From: Marchantia polymorpha subsp. ruderalis
Lineage: Eukaryota > Streptophyta > Marchantiopsida > Marchantiales > Marchantiaceae
DNA: 64,000 nucleotides
Assembly: GCA_037833965.1 (NCBI GenBank)
Contig: AP031353.1
Span: 746,501 to 810,500 of the forward strand
Direction of reading: 5' to 3'
Shown: positions 12,341-24,350 of the stretch, piece by piece
Layout: every line of letters begins with the position of its first letter
Numbering within the stretch: the stretch's first letter is position 1
Notes under the pieces: generated by a model
Databases searched by the model: none
What the model was told of the DNA's origin: nothing
Seen by the model: only the letters and a program-made list of their open reading frames with translations
Program-made: the position numbers and the translations under genes

Positions 12341-14450
12341 TTTAATCAAAGATCTCGTAAGCTTTTTGAAAGTGGAAGGTTTCTTTCACCTTTGTGGCCG
12401 ACATGTGTTTAAAATTTTTGTTCATATCTATGATCAAAAGGCTGAAGATATATCCTCGGCCTTTTTTGTCTGTGCACAAAGTAAGAAGAAAGCTCAATGA
12501 GAAATATCTTCTCGGCATTTTTCTGCATCTCCAGCTCGGTCTCTCTTCTAGATGCCTTGCGCATGCATGCACTTTGACCAGACGGCATGACGTACAATTT
12601 CCGGGAAATACAGCAGGCCACTTGGTTCAAACCCAAATCTCGATCCACCACAGAAAAAGTAGTAATCAAACAACAGTTCGGACCGCGCGACCCGTTGCCT
12701 GCCCCCACTGCAGAGGTAATGCTGGGGGTTGTGGTGGTGATGGGGCGGGTGCCGAGAGAGGCCGACGAGAAGATAAAATTGAGAGTGAAAAGTCTGCAGG
12801 GAGACTACAGCTGCGGGCCCGAACATGCCTCGATAAAATTCAACAAAACTGACGGACGGACGGCTGGAAGGTTTCTCGGTGAACCGACTGACTACGAAAG
12901 ATGTGTAATTGATTGATCGGCATCTAAAACCTTAACAAACGCTGAGTTTTATACCAAAATCTCTTACCATCGAGGAGTGGAGGAGAATACAGCAATAAGG
13001 ACGGGAAGGCCCGTCATGTGCTACATGGATGAATTCGAATCGGGAAGATGTGCTCGGCCTCAATAGCATCACGATGGCATGCAAGTCACACTGCGCATAA
13101 CATATCCGAATTGTGTAGGCGAATTGTTCTACATGCAGTAGGATCATAATCCAGGAGTCATCACCAAAACGAGTCTAGATCCTTGGCATCACATATGAGA
13201 TAATGTCGTAATATTTAGAGCTAACTGAGTTTGACAGGCAGGTATGCGGACGAGCTTCCCAATGAAAAAAAAAACTCGATAATCGTTTTTCTACCGAATT
13301 TCTTAAACTACAAAATATGTTCGAGGTGAACACAAGTTCGGACCAGTCCTTGGTAGCCCTCCCCTGTGCCTTCGAGCTCCCGCTGCCTTCAGCGACTTCA
13401 GGCGGCCGGGGCGGCGACGGGTAATAAGAGCGGGTGGTGTTCAAGCGTGTTCTGGTGTTGGACGATAAAGTGCAAAGTTTCCCGAGGGGACTGTGCGCGG
13501 GGGCACGATCGAGATGAAGATTTGAGCCAGTGATCGAAAACGCTGTGGCCGAGGACGAGGAGAATTCGGTGATCGAACTCGCCGAAATAGTGGGCATCGT
13601 TCTTTTCGTGCATGGGACACGATCTCGATGCGGCCCCCACTTTACAGCTGACCTCATCTCCCGAGAGGCGGGACGACAGCGGACGATGTCCCCCGCGCCC
13701 TGGCACTCACTACGACGTAGTAGCTCGGTCAGCTGACCGCGACGACGACGACGACGGCCACAGGCGCTGCTGCAGTAGAAGGGCCGAGCTGCCGACTGGA
13801 AGCTGCAGTCCTGCACGCCATGCATCATCACCGCGACGGCCAGTGCGGACACGTGAAGAATCACGGTGCCCCGATGAATCCACAACGAATCGGCGCTGAC
13901 ATACATCGATCTCCTGCGTCGCCAATAATTTCCGGTCGAAGATCATGAAAGAGCAATCTGTACGGGCAGCAAAAGCTGCGGCTGTGAGCGCTTTCCCGCA
14001 GCAGAGAAGCCCTGCAGCGGCCGCAGGCTCGAATGTGGCTTGTGTAAGATCATGAACCCAGCCGAGCTCCATTGGTCGTGTGCAATCTCTCCAAAGCTGC
14101 AGCTGCCACCTCCTCGATGACCGCTTCTCGTCCAGGCTCCAGAGCCCATGAACTACAGGTGATGGTGTCCTGCTTGCGTGCCTGCCTGCGCTGCGTCTGC
14201 TGCTCTGGGCAGGGCAGTCGTCCACACTGACAGGGCGTTTGCGTTATCGACTGTCAGCACCACTTCCGTTCCACTTCCCTCCCCCCTGCCGCTAGTGCTG
14301 CTGCTGCTGCAAAGGTACCTTTGAGAGGTAGGGAGCTTTCACATTTGTTCTCGCCGAGAGTACGTGAAGCGGCGGGCGGGCTGGATTCCTGCTAGCCTGT
14401 GAATGCCTGAGCTTTACATAATTTACAGTTGTTTTCTGGCTGGGGGACGA
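12341..14450. other. GC-rich block with a 243-codon ATG frame; no recognised gene
   Basis: Composition rises from about 12.6 kb and falls again by 14.45 kb. The longest frame starting with a true ATG is 13906-13175 on the minus strand (243 codons, Ser/Arg-rich). It resembles no family I know and contains a run of arginines from a GAC-type triplet repeat near 13739-13755. It could be the 5' exon of an unseen transcript, a lncRNA or chance. Short tetranucleotide repeats (GGAC type) occur near 12850. Confidence 0.3.
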
Positions 14451-17400
14451 GGTCGAACAATGTTGGGGTACAGAACGACGTCAGTGTCTTTCGGGAGTCC
14501 ACGACTCTAATGTTGAATGAATGAATGGCTGCCTGCCTGCCTGCTCATTAGGTCCTGGTTTCAATCCCTGACCCATCTCGGGGCCTGATTTTCATTCTTC
14601 GGCTGTGGTACAAGAGAATGTTGCACAGTTGAGCCAGCTTTGATTCGATGCCGGTGAGGAAAAAATGACAGAACTGAACTGAATGCGAGAGCGGTCTGAA
14701 TGATTTTACATCAGGTACTTCACCACGGGTTCAAGGATGAGGTGAATATCCATGGCCTGGTGCAGAGGCGAGGGCTTGTATACGACGGGGTTTATGTGTT
14801 GGAGCTTTGTAAAAGTTTGTGTCCGTGCTGATTGATGGTGGAGGGAGATACAGAGAAGTGAGGCCTGTCATGCAAGCCCACGCTGTGTCAGTTAGCTGGA
14901 AGCAATTAGACGAAGGCCTTGGATGGCATGGAATGGAACGGAACTGTATGCAAGAGCTTTCGTCATGTTTCTGATGCCGGTCCGAAAGTTGGGAGGTAAC
15001 GACTTTCTGCACTAGCGTGGTCACATTTCAAGTCTCCATGTGCCCCCCCATACCACAAACTGCAAGAGTCTCTCAGAGCTCGTTGTGTCATCAGCCGTGA
15101 ATCATCTCTTGATCGTCCTTGTAGTTGGAGGTACAGAGTTCTGACGAGTCAAATCAGGATCAGTCCTCATTTGACTGATCAAAAACTCCAGATATAAAGA
15201 AAGGAATTACTTTCCAGCCCAGGACCCTTTTCTTCAGGACACAGCAGAGCTTCTCTTTCCCGAGCTCAGTCCGTCGCAGCTCCAAGAGCAGATTCGAGCC
15301 GTATAACAAATGCTTGGAGTCAACAGCTTCAAATACACTTCTCATGGTTCTCTCACGGTTGAGATTTACACATGATATCATCCAATCTACGAAATCCTGA
15401 CTCGGTCGTTCTTGTCATAATCGATTAAATTTCAGTACACTTTCAGGATCTGATTCGTGAAGATGGGGCTCGGTGTTCTTACACCAAAGGCAGCCGTTGA
15501 TTGGAATCGACGCGAGGTGTAATCTCTTGGAGAGGATGTGGAATATGAAATGGATCCTGATCTCTCTCTACCTTGACAGCCGATCATCGTTCTTACTGTG
15601 TGAGAAAGAGTGAGGGCGTCCAGCGAGCTTATGGTGAATCAAAAATTTACTCTGTCGAAAGAATCCTTCTTGGACAGCGAAGCATTAATATTTCGTTGTG
15701 ATCGGAAGATTCGCAGCTTCCAGCCTTTTCTTTTTATTATTGCCCCCCTGTGGTTGGCTCTGTGAACTTCAAGCTGCATCCTCACCTCACGGTCAAATCA
15801 ACAGCATAAAGTGAAGATCAGTGGCATATATGGCCGTCTTACAGTCATAGTTTTGTAGTGCCTGATGTCACTGGTCGATGAATCTAAATTCTAATTGACT
15901 TTCCCCAAACTTTCTCCAATAAATTCGAAATCAGATCACGATTCCCAAAGCAGAAAAAGCCTCCAACATTTCCAAGTTTCCGACATTATCCTCAGCCCCT
16001 CGTGAGTCTTGTGATCTGATCTTTGGGTGAAGAGTTTCCTTCCGTGTTAGTGTCCCTCTGAACCTCTTATGAACCCTTTATACTTTCGTGTGTTTTATCT
16101 GTTGAACATTCAAACCTGCTGCCTCGTCCAACACTCTGCGACCCAGACAGAGATCATCAAGATATTGTTGCTCGAGGCTTTTGTAGGATACGTATTACCT
16201 TGGAGTCAAACTGGAGATATGTCCTTCGAGCCCCTCCTTGCTGACAGCTTTCCAGCTTTCCAGCTGTCAGTTTGATCTCTGATGGCTCGAGCTGGGAGAG
16301 GCAGGAGACGTTAGGTGAACGGAAAGGAGGGGGTCTGCTAGAGTACGCACAAGCTGTGCAAGATTTCACATTCTCTAGCTCCTCATGAGGAGCACGACGG
16401 TATCAGTGAAAACAAAATCCATACAAAACTCCCTTCTCCCATCGCTGGGTGGTGCTCGTGGGGCTGCTCAGGGGATGATAATCAGGTAAGCAGCTATTTA
16501 TGATCTCTCCTTTTCAACTGAAAATCCTCCATCCCTGCTTACCCTCAGATTTTCTCCATGGAGATCAATCGATCTGTTCTTCGTTGCACGACACGTTTGT
16601 GAACAAGGACTTGGGAATCGGCATGCCTTCCTCTCTCTATCTCACAAGTCGTTCAGTGGTTCACGTGCACCAACGAACCAACCAGTGATGGGGACGAGCG
16701 AGCGAGAGAGGCTGCATGAGAGGACAATGGCATGGCACTTATGGCAGCCAGCTGAGCTGTGTGGATATTGTGTGCACGCTCGGGACGTTTGCATATAGTT
16801 TGCACCCGATGTTGCACAATGAGGTACACGGAGGGCATTCACTCTCGACACCTGTTACGTAATGATTGCCGACACATTCATCGTTGCCATCACTCGATCC
16901 GGTCTTTCAATGAGGCTCACCCACCGACTGCTGCTGCTCTATTATCGCAAGGCCTTTCCAACGAGCCCCTACGAGACATTAACTTGAACTTTATGAGAAA
17001 GAAAATGCTCGAAAAAACGAACACGAAAATCGCCATGCAATTTGACATCATAACGGACCGACCGACCGACACCAAACACCCAATCCTACACTCCCTCCCA
17101 CCGCCATGTTCCAGAGGATGAAAGTTGAAACTAGCGATGAAATCTAAAGAAAAATCATTAAGCAGCGAATCAGCAACTTTGCAGTCCATTACGAGGAACA
17201 TTTGATTTCAGACTCGAGAGTAACCCTAATTTTCCTTCTCCATCGAGGGTATAGAGCGGAGAGGGTTATTCTCATCCTCGAGTTTGTTCGGCGCTCTTTT
17301 TGTACTGGGAGGCATTTTTCACTACTCATCATGGCCTCCGACCCGTGGTCCTTCTTTAACCCAAAAGCATTCATACATCAATGCACTAGTCCCGTGCATG

Positions 17401-18594
17401 GCGCTCACGGATGTGATCGCAGCACGGATCCATGAGGATCTGGCTGAAATGCTCGTCGAGGAGTGATGGCTCGGCTACTATTACTATTCCATGAGCTAGT
17501 GATGGATGGAGAGAGTGGTGAATTTGAGTTGGAGTCAATGTCGACGATGTTGGACTTCGCTTGGGGGATGTAATTTGGGTTTCCCATGAACGAATCTCGT
17601 CTTCCGGAGCTCGCTCGATGACGCGCAGTGACACCGTTAGGGCTTGCGGGGGCGACAATCCGAACTGTCGAACTGAATATATTATTGTCTGGCAGCAGTT
17701 TCGTCCGGGGATATCTGGAAGCTGGAATTGCGGAGAAAACTGTGTGCCGTGCAGGAGAGCTGTACTTCGAGCTCGGAAGTCGTCCTCTTCTCGAGGGGTT
17801 TCTCCGACTCCTTCGTCACCGCCGCCCTGAGGTGCATCAGGGTTTATAGTACAGGCCCTTTGGCGGCAAGTGAAAGCGATAGAAGAAAAGGACGGGGCGA
17901 GGGCTGATTCAAATTCCACCGGCTCCCACAAATGACAACTCTAGAAAGGTGTGGCTTCACAAATGTGGAATATCAGATCTGTGCTCGGTGCCAATTTCGC
18001 CTGGACGGACAAGAGCTGGAGACGGTTGCGATGTACCACCACGTACAAGTAGGGCATTGTAGACTTCAATTTGTCAAAGGTTCGCCAACGACAGGCTTCA
18101 CGAACTCCAAGAGACTGACGACTCGGTGATGGAGCATCGATTTTCTTTGATGTCATTTTCTGCTGTGTACATGGTCGAAACTCCGCTCGGCTCCGAGTCT
18201 TCGGGAGAAAAGCCATCACCATTACGAATGACTGTGGAAGGGAATTTCGTGAAAAGTACTTCTCAAAAATCTTATCAGCCCTTATCTCGAAACTAGCCCG
18301 ACACTTGGCATTGTCAAGATTTGCTCGATGCATTACATCCAGTGTGTGCCTTGACTTGGACCGAAGGCTGAATGAACAAGAACAACTTCCGAAACAGTGA
18401 CATTGAAACTGACGAATTGAAGGTTAAATTTTAGTTGCAATAGAACGCAGACAATAACGACCAGTAAGCTGCCTTGGGCAAGGAAGAACGACAAGGAATT
18501 TAATCGCTGAAAGAATGGCCACACTGACATACTGGTCGGGACTCAGAAGCGAGACTAGGAATCGAGCCGAACTCAAAATCTGGAGTTGGCAGAG
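14451..18594. other. Region upstream of the proton channel gene; no coding gene seen
   Basis: Contains small tetranucleotide runs (AATG and TGCC near 14514-14545; GACC near 17055-17070) and a nested inverted repeat (listed). Long frames on the minus strand (for example 17931-17386) begin only at TTG and match nothing. An in-frame TAG at 18556 shortly before the channel ATG argues against an upstream coding exon reading directly into it. Confidence 0.45.
16206..16275. repeat. Nested inverted repeat
   Basis: Outer arms TCAAACTG (16206-16213) and CAGTTTGA (16268-16275). Inner arms CTGACAGCT (16241-16249) and AGCTGTCAG (16262-16270) enclose a 12-nt loop. Function unknown. Confidence 0.7.
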
Positions 18595-19314
18595 ATGAGA
18601 GAAGCTAGACAAATGAAAACATCAAACCCAAAATTTCAGGAAGCCAGAGATTCTATTACAACCATTCACCAACTTTACAATGCAAGCCGAAAGTCCACTC
18701 TCCACCCTGTGTCTGATCTGCAGACAAGAGACATCCAAGAAGCGAGAATACAGTGGAGGGTGAGGCTGGGAAAAGTTTTAGAGTCCACTCACTTCCACGT
18801 CTTGATCGTTTTTCTGCTTACGGTTGATCTGGTGGTTACGGTGGTGGATATCGTCAAGACGATCCATTCCAAGGACGCTGATTTCAGAACCTGCACCAAG
18901 TTACTGGAAGACTGTCAGTGTCATGATCATCTTGAGCATGCGAGCCACTGGCACTTTCTCTTGTGGGTTTCTGTTGGCATTCTTTCCTTTCTAGCACTCA
19001 ACGTTGTCGGCCTGATGGTGGCATTCGGCATGTCGTTTTTCCGACACATTGGTTACGTTTTGGACGCTGTGGTCGTGGGGCTCTCTTTAGGTCTAGAGAT
19101 CGGTTTAAATTCGGATACTCCCGGACTGTTGGTGCTTCTGACCCTCTGGAGAATCGTTAGGGTAGCACATGGAATTTTCGAGGTTGCCGATGAACATTGG
19201 GAGAAAGAGATCAAGAAACTGGAGGCACACGTACATGAACTTGAAGCTGTGCACAAGAAAGATCAAGAGCAGATTGCTCATCTTTCAGGTCAAAAAGAGG
19301 AGGTACTCGCTTGA
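18595..19314 (+). CDS. HV1-like: Voltage-gated proton channel (Hv1/HVCN1 family, plant type), single exon
   Basis: 239-aa voltage-sensor-only protein expected to carry H+ across a membrane as a dimer. Cytosolic N-terminus (1-65), S1 about 67-91, S2 about 121-146, S3 about 152-172, S4 about 178-194, then a charged C-terminal coiled coil (200-235). Aligned by eye to human Hv1: the selectivity Asp112 is kept (D78), Glu119 is Asp (D85), Asp174 is kept (D157) and Asp185 is Glu (E168). In S4 (LLVLLTLWRIVRVAHGI) the positions of Arg208 and Arg211 are kept, but the Arg205 position is Thr183 and Asn214 is His192. Glu153 of S2 is Asn136. The S1-S2 loop is long, with three Cys and a His-rich stretch (CHDHLEHASHWH). 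The start is the first ATG after an in-frame stop at 18556. No intron is needed. Family assignment is strong; gating behaviour is inference. Confidence 0.9.
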   Translation: MREARQMKTSNPKFQEARDSITTIHQLYNASRKSTLHPVSDLQTRDIQEARIQWRVRLGKVLESTHFHVLIVFLLTVDLVVTVVDIVKTIHSKDADFRTCTKLLEDCQCHDHLEHASHWHFLLWVSVGILSFLALNVVGLMVAFGMSFFRHIGYVLDAVVVGLSLGLEIGLNSDTPGLLVLLTLWRIVRVAHGIFEVADEHWEKEIKKLEAHVHELEAVHKKDQEQIAHLSGQKEEVLA

Positions 19315-20387
19315 CAGAAACAACACAAATAGTATAAGATTCTGCCCTTTCACCACTACTAATTGTAAATCTACGTTATGACAGGCTGAAACAGTGAATT
19401 TGCCGGGAGCACTTAATGAGCGCAGAAGTATTGGCGGCACACTCCATACCGTCTGAGGTTTCATCACATGGTGTGCTTCTAGCTTCCTCACCCGCTGCAT
19501 TCAGTTGGCCCGCAATCAGCTCACTTTGGTACACATCGTTAAGAATTTATCGGTCGTGGTTAATTGTTTAGCTATCGTGATGACATGGCGAATTCGAATA
19601 CATTCTCATTATGTAAAACGCACGACAAAGCGCAAACTGAATCGGGCTGAACGTTGGCATGGCCTGCCTGGGCGAATTTGGAGAGTAAAGTAGTAATAAA
19701 CTGACGCAATTGCATTCATTTTGTATTCCTCAAGTGTAACATGAATAGTTTGATATAATAAATTTCTATACACAGTTTGTACATTTCTTCATGTACAAAA
19801 GCTGAACTGCGAGGAAAACATAAGTGTATATGCCCCATTCTCTCCCTATCCATTAGACCGCGAATAATCTGTATACTTCTCTTCACTATGTATGTATGAT
19901 CTTACTGCTGTACATTCAAAATCAAATGTATCCTAGAAGAGGTGCAACCTCTGAATTCATAATCAATGTATATACATGATCACAAGGATGATCCTTACAA
20001 AAACGGTTCTACTGCTGCTTACCCCATAAAGCTATTACCATGGGCAATAAATGGTACTGCCCAACGTACTTCGAACTTTCCCTTCTACGCGTTTCTGTTC
20101 TGCAGTTTTCTGGCCTCGAGCGTTTCTTGTCCACGACATGTTCTCCAACATCTCTCCATTGTTTAGGGTCACAGCTCAAGGATAACTACGAGAGTAAATA
20201 TGGACACTGCTCGGGTTCGTGTATTACCCTTCTGCTCGATGCTCTACACTTTGTATATGTCCTGGTAAGCAGACTGGGCACTCGTAACTAAGATTGTAGT
20301 TTTTTAACGTCAAAACCAAATGTCAGTGCAACAATCCATATCCCGGCACAGACGAAGTGACCTGACGGTGATACAGAATCCACAAGT
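19315..20387. other. Spacer between the convergent channel and LHC-like genes
   Basis: Holds the presumed 3' UTRs of the two converging genes. No coding potential or repeat recognised. Confidence 0.5.
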
Positions 20388-21623
20388 TTACTTGGATTCG
20401 TCAAAAAAGAGCCCATCAATCAGATTATCAAGAGCTGAGTCCATCATCGTCTTGTAGTTCCTGGACATCATAGATACCACATCGGCCTTAGCCCGCCAGG
20501 CATAAGCAAAACTGGCAGCAGATACAGTTGCCACCGCACACAAGGCTGCTGCTCCCTGAAGCTCGGTGAGATTAACGCCCTCGAACACGCTATTGCCGGT
20601 GCAAAATTCGACCCCAATGGCGATCGACAGTGCTAACTGCAAACCAACAGAAAAATGAAACTTCCTGATTAGAAACGCATACCATCTACTCTCAAGCAGC
20701 AGAGCTCAGAAATCAAACACTGACGCTCGGAAAAAATATGAAATAGGAAAAAGAGCTTCAACCAGACACTTCGTAACTGACGAAACTTCCAAAAACCCGT
20801 TCATTTTCTTACTAAGATATACAGACTGAAATCAACACAATTCCGATCAAGTAAACGATATCACAACTATAACAACACATCGAAATCAAGTTCAAGAGAG
20901 AAAGCTTTTCCAAGGTGACTTCCATCACCTCTTTCAGCGTAGTTCCCTGCCAATAGGAATCTCCGCTCCATCAAGAAGCAAAGAATCTTTGGCAAATAAA
21001 AATCTTGAACCGCACACCAAAAACACACAAAATTTCATCCATACATTTGAAGCGACCAAAGATCAAGAAATTACCATAGCTAGCCTTCCTGAAAGCACTT
21101 CCCAATTGCGTACTTGCTTCGATGCTTCTATGCTGGCAGCAAGTAGCTCGAAGACAGAAGTGCCGCCAAACCCTGTGACGACTCCATTTCCACCGGCCTC
21201 TCCAAAAGCCCTAAGAGTTGCAAACCTTGGTGGTTGCACAGGCTTGTTTCTAATTTTTCCGGATCTCGAATTCAAGAGCTCTGCATCAGATATTATTTTT
21301 GCCATTTCCACGTCATCTAGAGATCCATACATCTCTTCCTTCCTCCTCTCCGTCGCATCCTTCATGGACTTGAACACTTTCGAATTCTCCTCGTCGCCCG
21401 CTGAACCTTGCTGCGAAACAACAGCCAATCTCCTCTGCACCTTCGAGCCTCGACTCACGCGCAGACTTGATGACTGTCTCAAGACATTCCTCCTGGGACT
21501 CAATTGAGTCACGCACGAAGAAGTAGACATCAAATTCGAACGCGCCCTTCTCTCGGGTAAACTACCTACACCACCCACGAGCGCTGATCCTGACATCGTT
21601 AACAAGGACGACGACGCCGCCAT
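20388..21623 (-). CDS. LHC-like (LIL/SEP-type) chloroplast membrane protein
   Basis: Two exons, 21623-21075 (donor ATG|GTAATT) and 20636-20388 (acceptor TTTGCAG), giving 265 aa. The first true ATG starts MAASSSLL, a Ser/Arg-rich stretch typical of a chloroplast transit peptide; the frame is open further upstream but only from a TTG. The splice falls inside the chlorophyll-binding-like motif: exon 1 ends WEVLSGRLAM (Glu175 and the SGRLAM signature of ELIP/SEP/LIL helices) and exon 2 continues the first helix. A second hydrophobic helix follows (about 200-222), then a soluble tail ending DGLFFDESK. Relatives sit in the thylakoid and are linked to photoprotection or chlorophyll handling. I am confident of the broad LHC-like type, less of the subgroup. 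The gene converges with the proton channel gene. Confidence 0.75.
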
Positions 21624-24350
21624 CGGATGATCTTGCAGTCGGTGGGAATGTTGCAGAAAACCAGATCTTGCCCAAAACCCACCCAAAACAAAACTTCTGC
21701 TTCGGCACAAAAACAACAGACCTCTCGGGGAGGACTTGGAAAAAATTTCCAAATCAACGTCGAGCGAAACGAGAATCTATCAACCGTCTGACTCTCAAGA
21801 ACTCGCTGCTCAGGGTCAAGAATGTTGGCTAAGGAGGCGAATCCTTGGGGGAGAAAATGCTGTTCTCTATGGAGTGAAGAAGAAGGAATGCGGTCTCTAG
21901 CGCGGCAACGGAAGATGGGCTTTCAATGACGACGATGAAGCTTCCCTGCGTCCTCCCTGGTCGAGTAACCGGACCAGCTCTAACCACGGTTAGCGAGCGC
22001 GTCTCGAACGTCCTGCCAAATTTAGACACTAAAAGTGCAACGTGAGACCCTATTCTGACGGAAAGTGCAGTAACCATGGTTAGTTCCGACCTTTGGGCGC
22101 GCCAATGCTTAATGGCCGAGGTGGCCGGCTGACGACGTCTCCACTTCAACGTTGCTAGGTTGGACACGTGAGCCCGCTTCTTCTCGTTCAGACTTCCCAC
22201 CGGTTGACCTCGTTCACGGATGTTCTTGTATCGAGTGTGCTCTCCACGTGCTCCTGTATCGGCGACCTTTTCCTCTTCGCCAGGAGACGATTGTGCTCGC
22301 AAAACGTGTTGACCTGATGGCGGATGCCTTTGTCCGCTTTTGGCAGATGATCCTAGTTCCACAGAAGCTGGAGGAAACCCTGACTGCCCAAATTGGATAG
22401 CACTGAGCTGTATGACTTACCTCTGTACTACTATATCCAACCAGGACCGGAGTCAGCAGACCATGGCGTGCCCAGAATATCAAACTCTAGTTACTTCATT
22501 GGGTCAGACCGCATGACAGTTATGGAACTTTGGGATTTCAACATCATTTATTTTTTCCATACAAAATATTATGCGTAAGGATACCATCTCCTTACATCGT
22601 GCGCTACACTTGCGAAGTTAAGAAGTCCGCTGACATTTCGTTTGCAGCGGTCTGGAAAATGGATCTGCTATTTTCGTGGGAATTTAATTTACAGAATATC
22701 AATTTAGCACTTGTGTCTAGCTGTAATCCATCTTCAGGACAGGAGACTTTTATTTCATTCCTCACAAAGCGAATCGTCACGCTCTTGGTAGTTATGCCAT
22801 CCTTCGATTTTAATATATAGGATATAATAAACAGTTTCAAAACATTTCAACATTTCCTGTGTCGGAGCTTTCAACGCATCTTCTTGTAGCTTCAGAGTTG
22901 TTGAACCTGTATTTTCTGCATGGAATAAGATCTATCACTCATACAAATTCGTGACGAGTGTCTACTCAGAAAACTATGAGTATGTTTGACCACACAAAGT
23001 ATAGGAGCCTGGAGATCATCAACGGAAATAACCGAGAATTTTAACTTTCTCTTGACGTATTATTCCACGTAAGACTCTTCATGCCGTTCATGGTCAGAAG
23101 TCAAGTCATAATTCTAAAGCAAGAATTTTGTAATGTATGAAAAACGTAGTCCAGTCAAGGGCATCGTATATAGATTCTACCTCTACATATCTCGCCAATA
23201 TTATCAATACAGCATCTCCTGTAATATATTAAAGAGGGGACCAAATAAACCTCTCTACACTATTCCAGGAGAATATCAAATATTTTGGATACGCAAAGGA
23301 GAGATATACCATCTGAGAATCACGCCATACTGTAGTTGGAACTGGACTGTAGGCAGGAATAAATAGCCCCGCCGCAACGGCTACCATAGTTCAGGAGGCA
23401 GTTAGGAGCATCTACGACACATGTCCGGTGCAGAGGAGGACAGACAGCGACCGGGGCTGGGGGTGGGGTTCATGAACGCGAGACATAGTCGGGCAATGCC
23501 ATGCAACTGCGCGCCTACATGGTAAACCGGGGGAACCCGGTGAGGGCAGCCAAACGTCAGCAGGGGGGCCTGGTTCGGGTGTGGGGAATGTCAACCAACC
23601 AACGCACCAACGTGGGGTTGCGGAATATACATGTGAACGGGCGGCTGTCGGCGTTGGAATCACATGTATCCAGGTCAGTTTGCTGGCCATTCGTTGGAAC
23701 ACGTGGTGGAGGCGTGGGGCGAGACGTGAGCTGCACCCCGGATCCCTTTTGTCTGGTCTGGAGCCCAGAACCTCGGCTCTGGTTACCTTCACCAAGTGTC
23801 GTGGTTAGCCTATCGCCGGAACGCGTCCAGCTGCCGCACCCACGCTCTTACAAGTCGACGATGCGGACTTTCCTCGCGTCTAATTATTGGGGTCTGTGAC
23901 TTGGACAAGAACATGGTGCATGTCGACGTCGTGCATGTGGCCTCGAGTCTCGACAGTGGACCTCCAGAGTCCGGACTCTGGACTCCGATCTGGTCATGTT
24001 TCTGAGTTCTGTTTCGTGTTGCATTCTGACTGAATCTGGAGACTCCGAGCTCTTGCTCCGTAGAGCATTCTTAGGCACCACGTAGAGCATACAATGCACT
24101 TTGCGCCCACCGAGTCTCGGGAGCAACGAAACTGTTCATTCTGAACTGGATCTTCAGATGGCTTGCACAGTACCACCTTCCATTTATCGTTAGTTCTTCT
24201 GGAGAATCATTCGCTGATCGAGTTTAACCCCATGCATAGCTTTTTAATAGATTTTGCACCAGCTTCCAGACGGTTTTCCGGGCATTATGTCATGTGTGAC
24301 AATCCTGTTTCGAAAGTACCGGTGCATGATGTCCATCAGCTGTACTTTTA
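21624..24350. other. Upstream region of the LHC-like gene and spacer
   Basis: The first several hundred bases are the likely promoter of the minus-strand LHC-like gene and carry two palindromic GGTTA-type motifs (listed). Frames on the minus strand at 22362-21829 and 23795-23412 match no family I recognise. Composition becomes moderately GC-rich at 23.4-23.9 kb and then drops. No gene called. Confidence 0.4.
21980..22082. promoter_or_regulatory. Paired palindromic TAACC/GGTTA motifs upstream of the LHC-like gene
   Basis: Two inverted motifs, CTAACCACGGTTAG (21980-21993) and TAACCATGGTTA (22071-22082), lie about 360 and 450 bp before the ATG of the minus-strand gene. GGTTA/TAACC cores match plant MYB- and GT-factor sites and are common in light-regulated promoters. 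Binding is inferred only from the symmetry and the neighbour. Confidence 0.35.

Noticed and set aside
12850-12870. GGAC/GTCC tetranucleotide runs here and near 17055 and 33200 as a CRISPR-like or regulatory array
   Set aside because: Too short and unspaced; ordinary microsatellites.
14550-14600. tRNA-like T-arm (GGTTTCAATCC)
   Set aside because: No matching acceptor, D-arm or anticodon arm around it; no tRNA found elsewhere in the window.
17386-17931. 181-codon minus-strand frame upstream of the proton channel
   Set aside because: TTG start, no recognisable family, no splice context.
23400-23800. Possible leader remnant of an LTR retroelement (minus strand, resembling a methionine-tRNA primer site)
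   Set aside because: The resemblance is short and imperfect, and no paired terminal repeats or coding domains are visible nearby.
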